Shown here piece by piece: positions 1 to 7,802 of a stretch of DNA of 64,000 nt. This DNA is from Kitasatospora phosalacinea (GTDB lineage: Bacteria > Actinomycetota > Actinomycetes > Streptomycetales > Streptomycetaceae). The notes beneath the pieces were generated by a model. That model made no database searches. It saw nothing but the letters and a program-made list of their open reading frames with translations, and was not told the origin of the DNA. The first letter of the stretch is position 1, and each line of letters opens with the position of its first letter. The stretch lies in NCBI RefSeq assembly GCF_000716545.1, contig NZ_JNWZ01000028.1:11776-75775 (forward strand). Reading direction: 5' to 3'. A program made the translations under genes and the position numbers.

Positions 1-151
1 ACCCCAGCACGGTACGGCGCCGACGGCGGCGCCGGAGACCGGTGCGATGAACTTCGGCGGGCGGCAGGGGGACCGCGGACGGAGCGTCGGCGACCAGTTG
101 CCGCAGGGCGACGGAGAGGTCGTCGGTGTCGGGGCCGGCGTGGTCAGGCAC
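1..151 (-). CDS. Partial protein downstream of ECF sigma factor, possible anti-sigma or membrane partner
   Basis: Only the first 50 codons are present and the gene runs off the left edge. It starts with a GTG whose codon overlaps the end of the ECF sigma gene, so the two are translationally coupled. The visible N-terminus is acidic and helix-prone (MPDHAGPDTDDLSVALRQL), followed by a run of six arginines. A basic patch of that kind commonly sits just before a membrane segment. In actinobacteria the gene directly after an ECF sigma gene is often its anti-sigma factor or a membrane partner, so that role is an inference. No zinc-binding anti-sigma motif is visible in the part present. Confidence 0.6.
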   Translation of the reverse strand, partial: MPDHAGPDTDDLSVALRQLVADAPSAVPLPPAEVHRTGLRRRRRRRTVLG

Positions 152-641
152 GGATGAGTTCCCTCTCGTCCCGGTCGGAAACGTGTTCGGCCAGTGCGGC
201 CCGGCCGCGGGAGAGCCGGGCCTTGACGGTGCCCTCGGCGACCCCGGTCTCCCGGGCGACCTCGGCCACGGTCAGATCGCACAGGTGGAAGAGGACGATG
301 GCCTGCCGCTGCGCCGCCGGGAGCCTGCGCAGCCCCGCGACCAGCGCGGTGTGCTCGGGCCCGGGGCCGGGCGCGTCCTCGGGCAGGTGGTTGCGGAGCA
401 TCAGGTCCAGGCCCCGGCGCGCCCGTCGCCAGCGGCTGACGGCCAGCCGCCAGGCCACCGTACGGATCCAGGCGTGGGGTGACCCCGAGTCGCTCAGTTG
501 CCCGCGCCGCCCCCAGGCGCGCAGGAATGCTTCCTGCACCGCGTCCTGCGCCTCGCTGTAGTCCCCCGTCATGGCGTAGATCTGCCCCACCAGAAGGGAG
601 AACGAAGACACGTAGAACGCGTCGAACTCCTCGTCGGTCAT
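144..641 (-). CDS. ECF (SigE-like) RNA polymerase sigma factor
   Basis: This is a 165-residue extracytoplasmic-function sigma factor. Region 2 covers roughly residues 8 to 76 (AQDAVQEAFLRAW is the typical core-binding and -10 helix) and region 4 covers about 98 to 150, with the helix-turn-helix around EVARETGVAEGTVKARLSRG. There is no region 3 and no C-terminal extension, the usual compact ECF form. The ATG at 641 was chosen because the preceding in-frame sequence has no sigma-like content. The gene overlaps the next gene on the same strand at 151. Its upstream region is occupied by an IS5-type transposase remnant only 68 bases away, so the ancestral promoter may have been altered. Its regulon cannot be told from sequence. 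Confidence 0.9.
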   Translation of the reverse strand: MTDEEFDAFYVSSFSLLVGQIYAMTGDYSEAQDAVQEAFLRAWGRRGQLSDSGSPHAWIRTVAWRLAVSRWRRARRGLDLMLRNHLPEDAPGPGPEHTALVAGLRRLPAAQRQAIVLFHLCDLTVAEVARETGVAEGTVKARLSRGRAALAEHVSDRDERELIRA

Positions 642-709
642 CCCGTTGCCGTTCCCGTCATCCGCGTCGAACGCACGCGCGTCCGACCGTAGTACCAACG
701 CCGTGAGCG

Positions 710-949
710 GCCGGTTGCATCGAATACCCGACGGATCCGCGCCGCCCCCGGTCCGTCCCGGGTCCAGAGCCGGAAGCGGCGGTGCACCGTCGACTTCGAC
801 GGCCCGGAGACGATCGCGGCGGACACCGCCTCGTCGTCCGGCTTCGCGGTCCCGCCTCCCTGCGGCCGCAACCGGGCCACCGGCGGCAACGGCTCCACCA
901 GGTCCCACAGGCCGACAGGAACGATCCGACCCCGCCCGTCGCTGCCCAT
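710..949 (-). pseudogene. Decayed IS5-family transposase N-terminal fragment
   Basis: Reading leftwards from an ATG at 949, about 80 residues resemble the N-terminal DUF4096-type part of IS5-family transposases: LWDLVEPL, RPQGGGTAKPDDEAV, then SKSTVHRRFRLW. In intact relatives roughly 15 to 20 residues lie between the AAIV and the SKSTVHRRF segments; here they are missing, so an internal deletion has occurred. The DDE catalytic domain is absent altogether. No terminal inverted repeats were recognised. It is a dead remnant lying just upstream of the ECF sigma gene, on the same strand. Confidence 0.7.
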
Positions 950-1334
950 GGCCGATCCGCGGATCGGCCACCACAGGGGACACGCGGCAATGACCCGGCG
1001 GCGCCCCGCGCGGTGGCGGGAGCCCGCAGACGACTCGCGGACGACTCACGGGCAATTCGCTGGCATGAAGGCGCGGGTGCGGGGCAGGCGTCCGGTGCGG
1101 CGGACGAGGGCCCGGCCGATTCCCCCCTGAGGCCGGGCCCCCCGCCGCGTCGTACGCGGGTGGTCGCGAAGGTGGTTCCGGCAGACCCAGGTCGGGCGGT
1201 ACCGGGGTCGGGCGGAACCCTGGGCGGCGGCGCGCGCGGGGACGACGATGGGTGGTGCGCCGCGAGGGACGCCGGGAGGACGGCGGCCGGCGGCGCGCAC
1301 CGCCCGGACACCCGAACGTGAGGAACACCCGACG
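950..1334. other. Gene-free stretch between IS5 remnant and aldo/keto reductase
   Basis: No convincing gene was found here. The only local structure seen is an 11-base imperfect direct repeat (GACGACTCGCG at 1029 and GACGACTCACG at 1040) in the middle of the stretch. It presumably holds the promoter of the rightward aldo/keto reductase gene. Open frames exist on both strands but have arginine-rich or proline-rich compositions typical of shadow frames. Confidence 0.5.
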
Positions 1335-2387
1335 ATGAACGCTCTGCCCACCACCCGGCTCGGCGGCACGGACCTCGACATCACCCGGCTCGGCTTCGGC
1401 GCGTGGGCGCTGGGCGGCGCCGGCTGGCGCTTCGCCTGGGGCGCGCAGGACGACGCCGACTCGATCGCGACCGTCCACCGGGTCGTCGAGGCCGGCGTCA
1501 ACTGGATCGACACCGCGCCGGTGTACGGCCTCGGGCACTCCGAGGAGGTCGTCGGCAAGGCGCTGGCCGCGCTCCCGGAGTCCGAGCGCCCCTACGTCTT
1601 CACCAAGGTCGGCCTGGTGTGGGACCCGGCGGACCCGTCCGCCGCGCCGCGCAAGCTGCTCAAGCCGGCCGGCATCCGCGCCGAACTGGAGGACTCGCTG
1701 CGCCGCCTGGGCGTCGAGCGGATCGACCTCTACCAGGCGCACTGGCCCGGCGACGGCGCGCTGCTCACCTTCGGCCCCGACGAGGACCCGGCCGCCACGG
1801 CCCGGCACGCCACCGCCCTGGAGGAGTACTGGGCGACGCTGGCCGAGCTGAAGGCGGAGGGCAAGGTGCGGGCGATCGCGCTGTCCAACCACGACACCGC
1901 GCAACTGGCCGCCGCCGAGGCGGTCGCCCACGTCGACGCCATCCAGCCGCAGTTCAGCCTGCTGCACCGGGAGGCCGCGCCCGAACTGGCCTGGGCGCAC
2001 GCCCACGGCACCGGCTCGATCGTCTACCAGCCGCTCCACTCCGGGCTGTTGACCGGCGCGTTCACCGCCGAGCGGGTCGCGGCGCTGCCGGTCGACGACT
2101 GGCGCCGGGGCGTCCCCGAGTTCACCACCGGCCTCGCGGCCAACCTCGCCCTGGTCGACGCCCTGCGCCCGATCGCCGAGGCGCACGGCACCACGGTCGC
2201 CGCCGTCGCGCTGGCCTGGACGCTGGAGTGGCCCGGTGTCACCGGCGCGATCGTCGGCGCCCGCCGCCCCGAGCAGGTCGACGGCTGGATCGAGGCGGGC
2301 GCGCTGCGGCTGACCGAGGACGACCGGGACGCGATCGCCGCCGCGCTCACCACCACCGGCGCCGGGGCCGGGCCGGTGTGTCCGTGA
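1335..2387 (+). CDS. Aldo/keto reductase
   Basis: A 350-residue cytoplasmic NADPH-dependent aldo/keto reductase of the TIM-barrel superfamily. The family tetrad is visible as Asp59 and Tyr64 (WIDTAPVYG), Lys91 (FTKVGL) and His136 (YQAHWPG). The YajO/PerR-like motif pattern and a C-terminal GVTGAIVGARRPEQV cofactor-binding stretch are typical. GAGGAA about 10 bases ahead supports the ATG at 1335. The physiological substrate is unknown; members reduce aldehydes, ketones or sugars. Its last 41 bases overlap the end of the convergent EamA transporter gene, and the shared DNA is a tandem repeat. Confidence 0.92.
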   Translation: MNALPTTRLGGTDLDITRLGFGAWALGGAGWRFAWGAQDDADSIATVHRVVEAGVNWIDTAPVYGLGHSEEVVGKALAALPESERPYVFTKVGLVWDPADPSAAPRKLLKPAGIRAELEDSLRRLGVERIDLYQAHWPGDGALLTFGPDEDPAATARHATALEEYWATLAELKAEGKVRAIALSNHDTAQLAAAEAVAHVDAIQPQFSLLHREAAPELAWAHAHGTGSIVYQPLHSGLLTGAFTAERVAALPVDDWRRGVPEFTTGLAANLALVDALRPIAEAHGTTVAAVALAWTLEWPGVTGAIVGARRPEQVDGWIEAGALRLTEDDRDAIAAALTTTGAGAGPVCP

Positions 2388-3387
2388 GTTCGGGCGCGTC
2401 GGCGAGCCCCGGTGCGTCCGTGAGTTCGGGCGCGCCGGCGAGCCCCGGGGTGTCGGCGAGGGCCGGCGCACCCGGGGCCGGACGGGGGTGAGGGCGGGGG
2501 TGCGGGTGGGGACGGGCGCCGCGGGGCCGGCCGAGCAGGATGCCCGCCACGACCAGGGCCATCCCGGCGAACCGGGCCGGGCCCGGGCGCTCGCCGCCCA
2601 GGGCGGCGCCGAGCAGGACGCCGGTGACGGGGTTCAGCAGGCCGATCAGGCCGACGGTGGCGGCGGGCAGGCGGCGCAGCCCGGCGAACCAGACCAGGAA
2701 GGCCAGCGCGGTGGCGATCAGCGAGGTGTAGCCGAAGGCGAGCAGCGCCGCGCCGTCCAGCGCGGGCGGGGCTCCCTCGGCCAGGGCCGCCACCGGCAGC
2801 AGGAGCAGCCCGCCGAGCGTCAACTGCCAGGCGGTGGAGGCCAGTACGCCCGGCCCGCCACCCCCGTCCGGGCTCCCGCCCCCGGTCGTCCAGCGGGTGG
2901 CGAGCACGTAGCCGACCGAGGAGACCAGCAGCGCTCCCGGCGAGGCGAGCAGTCCGGGCAGGCCGGCCGGGCCCGCGCCGTCCGCGAGCATCAGGGCCGC
3001 GCCGCCGACGCCGACCGCGCCGCCCGCGAGCTGGGCGGGCAGCGGGCGTTCGCCGGCCAGCAGCCAGGCGCAGAGCATCAGGGCCGGCGGGGACAGGGCC
3101 ATCACCATGGCGGCGGTGCCCGCCGGGAGCCACTGCGAGGCCAGGTAGACCAGGACGAAGAAGGCGGCGGTGTTCAGCGTGCCGAGCACGGCCGAGCGCC
3201 ACCACCAGGCGCCGCGCGGCAGTCGCCGGGCGGCGGCGAGCAGCAGGAGTCCGGCGGGCAGGGCGCGCAGGGCGGCGCCCCAGAGCGGGGCGTCGGCGGG
3301 CAGGTAGCGGTGGGTGACGTAGTAGTTGGCGCCCCAGGCGATCGGGGCGAGGGCGGTGGGCGCGCCCCATCGGAGGAAAGCTTCCAT
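2347..3387 (-). CDS. EamA/DMT-family transporter
   Basis: A 346-residue inner-membrane protein with about ten hydrophobic segments arranged as two EamA repeats, the drug/metabolite transporter fold. The first helix begins near residue 10 and the last ends near 290 (GMALVVAGILLG). The C-terminal 50 residues are a cytoplasmic tail with a 12-residue repeat of the type PELTDAPGLADA, encoded by duplicated DNA that runs into the convergent reductase gene. The ATG at 3387 lies inside a perfect palindrome shared with the divergent MarR gene, so repression by MarR is likely. The exported compound is unknown; efflux of a toxic small molecule sensed by MarR is the simplest reading. Confidence 0.9.
   Translation of the reverse strand: MEAFLRWGAPTALAPIAWGANYYVTHRYLPADAPLWGAALRALPAGLLLLAAARRLPRGAWWWRSAVLGTLNTAAFFVLVYLASQWLPAGTAAMVMALSPPALMLCAWLLAGERPLPAQLAGGAVGVGGAALMLADGAGPAGLPGLLASPGALLVSSVGYVLATRWTTGGGSPDGGGGPGVLASTAWQLTLGGLLLLPVAALAEGAPPALDGAALLAFGYTSLIATALAFLVWFAGLRRLPAATVGLIGLLNPVTGVLLGAALGGERPGPARFAGMALVVAGILLGRPRGARPHPHPRPHPRPAPGAPALADTPGLAGAPELTDAPGLADAPELTDTPARPRRRWW
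2380..2451. repeat. 36-bp tandem duplication at convergent gene ends
   Basis: Two adjacent 36-base copies (2380-2415 and 2416-2451) match at 33 of 36 positions. The first copy contains the stop codon of the aldo/keto reductase gene on the plus strand. Both copies encode the repetitive C-terminal tail of the EamA transporter on the minus strand. Confidence 0.8.
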
Positions 3388-3413
3388 GGAAGACAATATA
3401 ACTTCCACGGAAG
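3381..3413. promoter_or_regulatory. Paired MarR operators between transporter and regulator
   Basis: A perfect 12-base palindrome, CTTCCATGGAAG (3381-3392), and a near-perfect copy, CTTCCACGGAAG (3402-3413), sit 21 bases apart, two helical turns, on the same face of the DNA. The first contains the start codon of the leftward EamA gene. The second overlaps the expected -35 region of the rightward MarR gene. The AT-rich ACAATATAAC between them is the least GC-rich DNA nearby. This is the layout expected for MarR repression of itself and of the transporter. Confidence 0.75.
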
Positions 3414-3423
3414 ACGTTCGGGC

Positions 3424-3429
3424 TATGCT
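3424..3429 (+). promoter_or_regulatory. -10 element for a probable leaderless marR transcript
   Basis: TATGCT lies 7 bases before the MarR ATG at 3436, and no ribosome binding site is present. This is the arrangement expected when transcription starts at or next to the A of the start codon, giving a leaderless mRNA, which is common in actinomycetes. Confidence 0.5.
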
Positions 3430-3435
3430 GGTGCC

Positions 3436-3951
3436 ATGGAGCAGCCCCTCGACCACGTCGCCCGGATCCAGGCCGCCTGGCGGCGCGAACGGCCGGACCT
3501 GGACGTCGCCCCGCAGGGCGTGATCGGCCGCCTGCACCGGGTCGCCACCCTGCTCACCCACGAGCTGTGCGCCGTCTACGCCCGCTACGGCCTGGGCGAG
3601 GGCGAGTTCGACGTGCTCGCCGCCCTGCGCCGGGCCGGGGCCCCGTACGAGCGCGCGCCCGGCGAGCTCGCCGCGCACACCATGGTCACCACCGGGGCCG
3701 TCACCAAGCGCATCGACCGCCTGGAGCGGGCCGGGCTGGTCACCCGCCGCGCCGCCACCGAGGACCGGCGCGGCCGGGTCGTCGCCCTCACCGGGGCCGG
3801 CCGCGAGCTGATCGACCGCGCCTTCGCCGACCACATCCGCAACGAGCACGAACTCCTCGCCGCACTCGACCCCGCCGAGGCCGCCCAGTTGGAGGCCCTG
3901 CTCACCGGCTGGCTCGCCCGCCTCGAACCCCCGGCCGCACCGGCCCCCTGA
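3436..3951 (+). CDS. MarR-family transcriptional regulator
   Basis: A 171-residue MarR-type winged-helix repressor. The DNA-binding domain spans about residues 50 to 118, with recognition helix MVTTGAVTKRIDRLERAGLV and wing residues ATEDRRGRVVALT, followed by the C-terminal dimerisation helices. It is divergent from the EamA transporter gene with only 48 bases between start codons, and this gap carries two copies of a CTTCC(A)YGGAAG palindrome, its likely operator. No Shine-Dalgarno is visible and a -10 sits just before the ATG, suggesting a leaderless transcript. Ligand-induced derepression of the transporter is inferred from family and layout. Confidence 0.92.
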   Translation: MEQPLDHVARIQAAWRRERPDLDVAPQGVIGRLHRVATLLTHELCAVYARYGLGEGEFDVLAALRRAGAPYERAPGELAAHTMVTTGAVTKRIDRLERAGLVTRRAATEDRRGRVVALTGAGRELIDRAFADHIRNEHELLAALDPAEAAQLEALLTGWLARLEPPAAPAP

Positions 3952-4052
3952 GCGCCGCACCGAACGAATCGGTCGAAAAGCCGCGCATGCCCGTGCCGGA
4001 ACCGGGCAACCGATCCGCAGAACGACGAACTCCCGTCCCGAAGGAGGCAGTT

Positions 4053-4400
4053 GTGAGTGACGGCATGTGGGGCTACGAGAAGGCCGAGGGCTACAACCCG
4101 GGTGTCGACCTGACCGGCTACCGGGTCGAAGCCACCGACGGGCACATCGGCAAGGTCGACAAGCACTCCTACGAGGCCGAGGACGGCTACATCGTGGTCG
4201 ACACCGGCCCGTGGATCTTCGGCCGAAACGTGCTGCTCCCGGCGGGCGTCGTCCGGCGGATCGACGAGGAGGCCAAGACGGTCTGGGTCGACCGCGCCAA
4301 GGAGGAGATCAAGGACTCCCCCGAGTACCACCGCGAGTCGCACGCCCTGGACGCCGACTACCACCGCGGCCTGGGCGGCTACTACGGCACCGGCCTGTGA
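4053..4400 (+). CDS. PRC-barrel domain protein
   Basis: A 115-residue soluble protein with a PRC-barrel domain at about residues 18 to 80 (GYRVEATDGHIGKVDKHS, then VLLPAGVVRRID). This beta-barrel is found in photosynthetic reaction centre H subunits and in RimM. The GTG at 4053 is supported by GGAGG five bases upstream. In Streptomyces such short PRC proteins are frequent in stress-induced gene sets; the exact role is not known. The C-terminus is rich in His and Tyr (ALDADYHRGLGGYYG). A strong hairpin follows the stop, so it is probably a single-gene transcript. Confidence 0.85.
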   Translation: MSDGMWGYEKAEGYNPGVDLTGYRVEATDGHIGKVDKHSYEAEDGYIVVDTGPWIFGRNVLLPAGVVRRIDEEAKTVWVDRAKEEIKDSPEYHRESHALDADYHRGLGGYYGTGL

Positions 4401-4423
4401 TCCGCCCGCCGGCGTGAGAGACG

Positions 4424-4457
4424 CCGCCGCGCCCCGTCGGCGGACGGGGCGCGGCGG
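4424..4457. terminator. Hairpin terminator between convergent genes
   Basis: A 15-base perfect stem (CCGCCGCGCCCCGTC pairing with GACGGGGCGCGGCGG) closes a 4-base loop. It lies between the PRC-barrel gene and the convergent winged-helix gene and could serve both. There is no U-tract, as is usual in this GC-rich group. Confidence 0.7.
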
Positions 4458-4490
4458 TGCGTCGTGGTGCCGTCACCGTCCCCGGCCCGC

Positions 4491-5588
4491 CTACGGGTTG
4501 GCGGCCCCCCGGCCCGCGGGTGCGAACACCACCCGCTGCCCGGGCCCGAGGAACGCCGCCAGCCGCTCGGCCTCCGCCGCCACCTGCTCGGCGGCGGCGT
4601 CCGGCAGCGGGCGGAACGGACCGACCAGCAGCTCCGGGCCGCGGACCGCCCAGACGCCCGCGACGAAGCCGTCCAGCAGGAAGGTCGGCCGGACCCGGGC
4701 CGAGCCCGGCATCACCCGCGGGCGGTCGGGGTCGGCGAGCACCCGGGTGCGGTCCGCGTGCCCGAGCAGCAGGTTGTCGTACGCGGGCAGGAAGCGCACC
4801 GGGACGGGCCGGTCCAGGTCGGCGAGCACCGCGTCCGGCAGGTCGAACAGTTCGGTGCCCCGCTCGTCGCGGTGCACCCGCAGCCGGGGGCGCAGCTCCT
4901 CGAACACCGCCCGCATCCGGGTCAGTCCGGACCAGACCTGGAAGTCCCGCACCCCGGCCGGGCCGAACGCCGCCAGGTAGCGCAGCACCGCCGCGCCCGC
5001 CGACAGTTCGCCGGGCCGCTGCTCGGCGAGGGTCAGCGAGGTGTTGGCCCGGGTGCCCCAGCCGCCCCAGGCGGAGCTGTCCGGCCCGTGGACCACCGGC
5101 AGCCGCAGCTGCACCGCGGCCGCCAGCAGCCTCCCGTCCCGCCCCGGGTGGCGGGCGGCCAGCTCGGCGGCGAGGGCCTGCCGCGACAGCGGACGGCCGG
5201 TCAGCAACTCCCGCCCGGTGGCGGCCAGTTCGTCCAGGTCGAGCCCGTCCGTGGCGGGTGCGAAGTACCGGGACCGCGAGGTCCGGTCCAGCACCGGCTG
5301 GAGCAGCGGCCGCCAGCGGCCGAAGTCCGCCCCGCCGGAGAGGTGCTGGGTGCTGCGCAGCGAGGCCGAGCGCACCACCCGCCCGTCCGCGAGCGGCGCC
5401 GCCAACTCCTCGCGCCGGAAGCCCTCGATCCGGGCCCACAGCCCCAGGTAGGGCCAGTTCGGCTCCTGCCCCTGGAGCGCGATCAGCCGCTCCACCACCT
5501 CGGGCACGGACAGCCCCGTCCGTCCGGTCAGGAACTGCCGTTCGAGCAGCGTCCGGTTCAGGGTGCGGACGGACAGCACGTCGTTCAT
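4491..5588 (-). CDS. Winged helix DNA-binding domain protein, AlkZ-like
   Basis: A 365-residue member of the HTH_42 winged-helix family that includes the AlkZ and AlkX interstrand-crosslink DNA glycosylases. The N-terminal part (about residues 8 to 60) contains VVERLIALQGQEPNWPYLGL. The Gln-x-Gln in LQGQ matches the position of the catalytic QxQ/QxD motif described for AlkZ. Further winged-helix tandem units follow to the C-terminus. A DNA glycosylase role is therefore plausible, but many actinobacterial members are uncharacterised and may only bind DNA. It stands alone on the minus strand, divergent from terC. Confidence 0.82.
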   Translation of the reverse strand: MNDVLSVRTLNRTLLERQFLTGRTGLSVPEVVERLIALQGQEPNWPYLGLWARIEGFRREELAAPLADGRVVRSASLRSTQHLSGGADFGRWRPLLQPVLDRTSRSRYFAPATDGLDLDELAATGRELLTGRPLSRQALAAELAARHPGRDGRLLAAAVQLRLPVVHGPDSSAWGGWGTRANTSLTLAEQRPGELSAGAAVLRYLAAFGPAGVRDFQVWSGLTRMRAVFEELRPRLRVHRDERGTELFDLPDAVLADLDRPVPVRFLPAYDNLLLGHADRTRVLADPDRPRVMPGSARVRPTFLLDGFVAGVWAVRGPELLVGPFRPLPDAAAEQVAAEAERLAAFLGPGQRVVFAPAGRGAANP

Positions 5589-5791
5589 GCGGTGCGGGTT
5601 CTCCCGTCGGGTGGTGGACCTGCCGCCACGTTACGGGCCGAAGCGGTCACTTCCCGTCCGCAATTGCGGTGCCGGTGCGCAGGAGCGGGCCGCTCGTCGG
5701 GTGTGTCGGGCGGGCGGATCGATCTTCGACGGTCAGGATGGAGCTCCCCACGCCGCCCCGCCCCGCCCCGGGGCACCGCCGAGGAGCAGCC

Positions 5792-6754
5792 ATGGACGTA
5801 TCCGCGGGCCTGTGGGCCGCCACCATCGCGGCGCTGATCGCGCTGATCGTGGCCGACTTCTTCATCGGCGGCCGCAAGCCGCACGAGGTCTCCATCAAGG
5901 AGGCCGGCATCTGGACCACCGTGTGGGTGTTGCTGGCGGGCCTGTTCGGCGCCTTCGTGTGGGGGTACGGGGGGTCGAAGCCCGCGGTGGAGTTCTTCGC
6001 GGGCTACATCACCGAGAAGTCGCTGAGCATCGACAACCTGTTCGTGTTCATCCTGATCATGGGCAAGTTCGCGGTGCCGAGGATCTACCAGCAGTGGGTG
6101 CTGATGTTCGGCGTGATCGTCGCCCTGGTGCTGCGCGGCGTCTTCATCGCGGGCGGCGCCGCGCTGGTCGCCAAGTTCTCCTGGGTGTTCTACCTCTTCG
6201 GCGCGTTCCTGGTCTGGACGGCCGTCAAGCTGCTCAAGGAGGCCGGGCAGGACGAGACCGAGGAGGAGTTCGAGGAGGGGCGGCTGCTGCGGCTGGTCAA
6301 GAGGCACGTCCCGTCGACCGACGAGTACCACGGCACCAAGCTGTTCGTCCGGATCGACGGCAGGCGGCTGATGACGCCGATGACGACCGTGATGCTGGCC
6401 ATCGGCACCACCGACGTGCTGTTCGCGCTGGACTCGATCCCGGCGATCTTCGGCCTGACCCAGGACGCGTACATCGTCTTCACCGCCAACGCCTTCGCGC
6501 TGATGGGGCTGCGCCAGCTGTACTTCCTGATCGGCGGCCTGCTGACCAGACTGGTCTACCTGTCCTACGGCCTGTCGGTGATCCTCGGCTTCATCGGCGT
6601 CAAGCTGATCCTGCACGCCCTGCACGAGAGCGGCGTGCACGTGCCCGAGATCGGCATCGCGTTCTCGCTGGCCTTCATCGTGGTGGTGCTGGCGGTCACC
6701 ACCGTCGCCAGCCTGCTGGCCTCCCGGAAGGCGAAGGACGCGGCCGGCGCCTGA
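5792..6754 (+). CDS. TerC family integral membrane protein
   Basis: A 320-residue membrane protein with about nine hydrophobic segments. TerC hallmarks are present: SLSIDNLFVF with Asp81 in a transmembrane helix, and the second acidic helix motif FALDSIPAIFG. A charged cytoplasmic loop around residues 155 to 185 (DETEEEFEEGR) is typical. Family members take part in manganese and other metal ion export and in loading exported metalloproteins, and are named after tellurite resistance. GAGGAG five bases before the ATG fixes the start. No yybP-ykoY-like manganese riboswitch was recognised in the 200-base leader. Confidence 0.93.
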   Translation: MDVSAGLWAATIAALIALIVADFFIGGRKPHEVSIKEAGIWTTVWVLLAGLFGAFVWGYGGSKPAVEFFAGYITEKSLSIDNLFVFILIMGKFAVPRIYQQWVLMFGVIVALVLRGVFIAGGAALVAKFSWVFYLFGAFLVWTAVKLLKEAGQDETEEEFEEGRLLRLVKRHVPSTDEYHGTKLFVRIDGRRLMTPMTTVMLAIGTTDVLFALDSIPAIFGLTQDAYIVFTANAFALMGLRQLYFLIGGLLTRLVYLSYGLSVILGFIGVKLILHALHESGVHVPEIGIAFSLAFIVVVLAVTTVASLLASRKAKDAAGA

Positions 6755-6784
6755 CGGCGGGTCGGGCGCCGGCCGCCGGCGGGC

Positions 6785-7111
6785 TCAGCCGCGCGGGCTG
6801 AGCTCCGCCATCGCGCTCCAACCGGTGCCGGGCACCTCGACGTTGACGATCTCCGGCGTCCGGGCGATGAAGTCGGGCATCCAGGCCATCGCGGTCTTGA
6901 AGTGCTCCGACTCGACGTGCCGGGCACCGGCCTCGCCGTCCCGGAACGCCTCCAGCAGCACGTACTGGTGCGGGTCGTCGACGCTCCGGGACCACTCGAA
7001 GAAGACGTTCCCCTCCTCGGCCCGGGTCGCGGAGGTGAACTCCTCGACCCGCTCGATCCAGCTCGCGCCGTACTCGGGCCGGACGGTGAACTTCACGGCG
7101 ATGAAGATCAC
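6785..7111 (-). CDS. Antibiotic biosynthesis monooxygenase (ABM) domain protein
   Basis: A 108-residue protein with a single ABM ferredoxin-like dimeric alpha/beta barrel. Typical elements are VKFTVRPEYGASWIERVEEF, the central FFEWSRSVDDPHQYVLLEAFRDGEA and HVESEHFK. Relatives such as YgiN act on quinols or small aromatic metabolites without cofactor. The GTG at 7111 was chosen because it follows GAGGAG by a few bases and the family begins with this first strand. It is convergent with terC, with only 30 bases between stops. Upstream lies a broken amidase fragment. A role in quinone or aldehyde detoxification is inferred only from family. Confidence 0.88.
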   Translation of the reverse strand: MIFIAVKFTVRPEYGASWIERVEEFTSATRAEEGNVFFEWSRSVDDPHQYVLLEAFRDGEAGARHVESEHFKTAMAWMPDFIARTPEIVNVEVPGTGWSAMAELSPRG

Positions 7112-7179
7112 GACTGCTGCTCCTCTGCGCTGGGTTCGCACACGCTCGCGTATGCCTTCACCTGCAACGATCGCAGACT

Positions 7180-7566
7180 TCACGGCCGCCGCGCGCCACC
7201 GGTGCCGCAGGTACGCCGCCGCGACCTCCCGCAGCCGCCCGTGCAGGCCGTCGTACGCCCGGGCCCGGCCCGGCACGGACTTCGGCGGCTTGACGGCCAT
7301 CGTGTAGTCGGTGTCGCAGACGTTCGCCGCCGGGGCCAGGCCGGGCCGCCGCCCTTGACCGGGTCGACCACCGCGGTGGTGCGCACCGCCGTCTCCACCG
7401 CCGTCCCGCACACCTCGCCCTCGCCCTGCCGGGCGTGCCCGTCGCCGATCGCCGGCAGGGCGCCGTCGCCGCCGGGCCGGGCGGTCGTCAGCGGCGCCCG
7501 GCCGCCGAAGGCGTGGGCCCGGTCCTCCGGGCCGGGGGAGGGGCGGACGATCTCGGGCGGGGTCAC
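7180..7566 (-). pseudogene. Acetamidase/formamidase (FmdA/AmdA) remnant
   Basis: Around 7366-7461 on the minus strand the reading frame gives GDGHARQGEGEVCGTAVET, an almost exact match to the conserved core of acetamidase/formamidase proteins (SxGDGHAAQGDGEVCGTAIET). The surrounding sequence lacks the rest of the roughly 300-residue enzyme. A putative start GTG at 7565 gives only about 35 unrelated residues before the motif, and after VDPVKGG the frame loses similarity, with a likely frameshift. This is the relic of a lost amidase gene between the monooxygenase and the kinase. Confidence 0.6.
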
Positions 7567-7802
7567 GGGGCCTCCTCCACGGGGGCGTCGGCCGGGGCGC
7601 ACCCGGCGACGGACGGTTCGGGCTTGAGGCCGGTCGCGATCAGACCGGTCGGCACCAAGGCGCCGACCGGCAGCCGACCGGCAGCCGGCCGAAGCCGAGC
7701 CGCCGGCCCGCCTCGCCGCGCTCTGACGCCGGGGCCGTGAGGTGCGGGGACGGGGGCGGGAGGGTGCGATGGGCGTCCGTCCGAGCCCCTACGATGAGCG
7801 GC

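Noticed and set aside
144..2471. A 775-codon open frame on the minus strand across the sigma gene and the reductase
   Set aside because: Only its last 165 codons look like protein (the ECF sigma factor); the rest is antisense to the aldo/keto reductase with Arg/Gly-rich composition typical of a shadow frame.
5589..5791. Possible manganese riboswitch (yybP-ykoY type) before terC
   Set aside because: The conserved loop sequences of that riboswitch could not be found in the leader.
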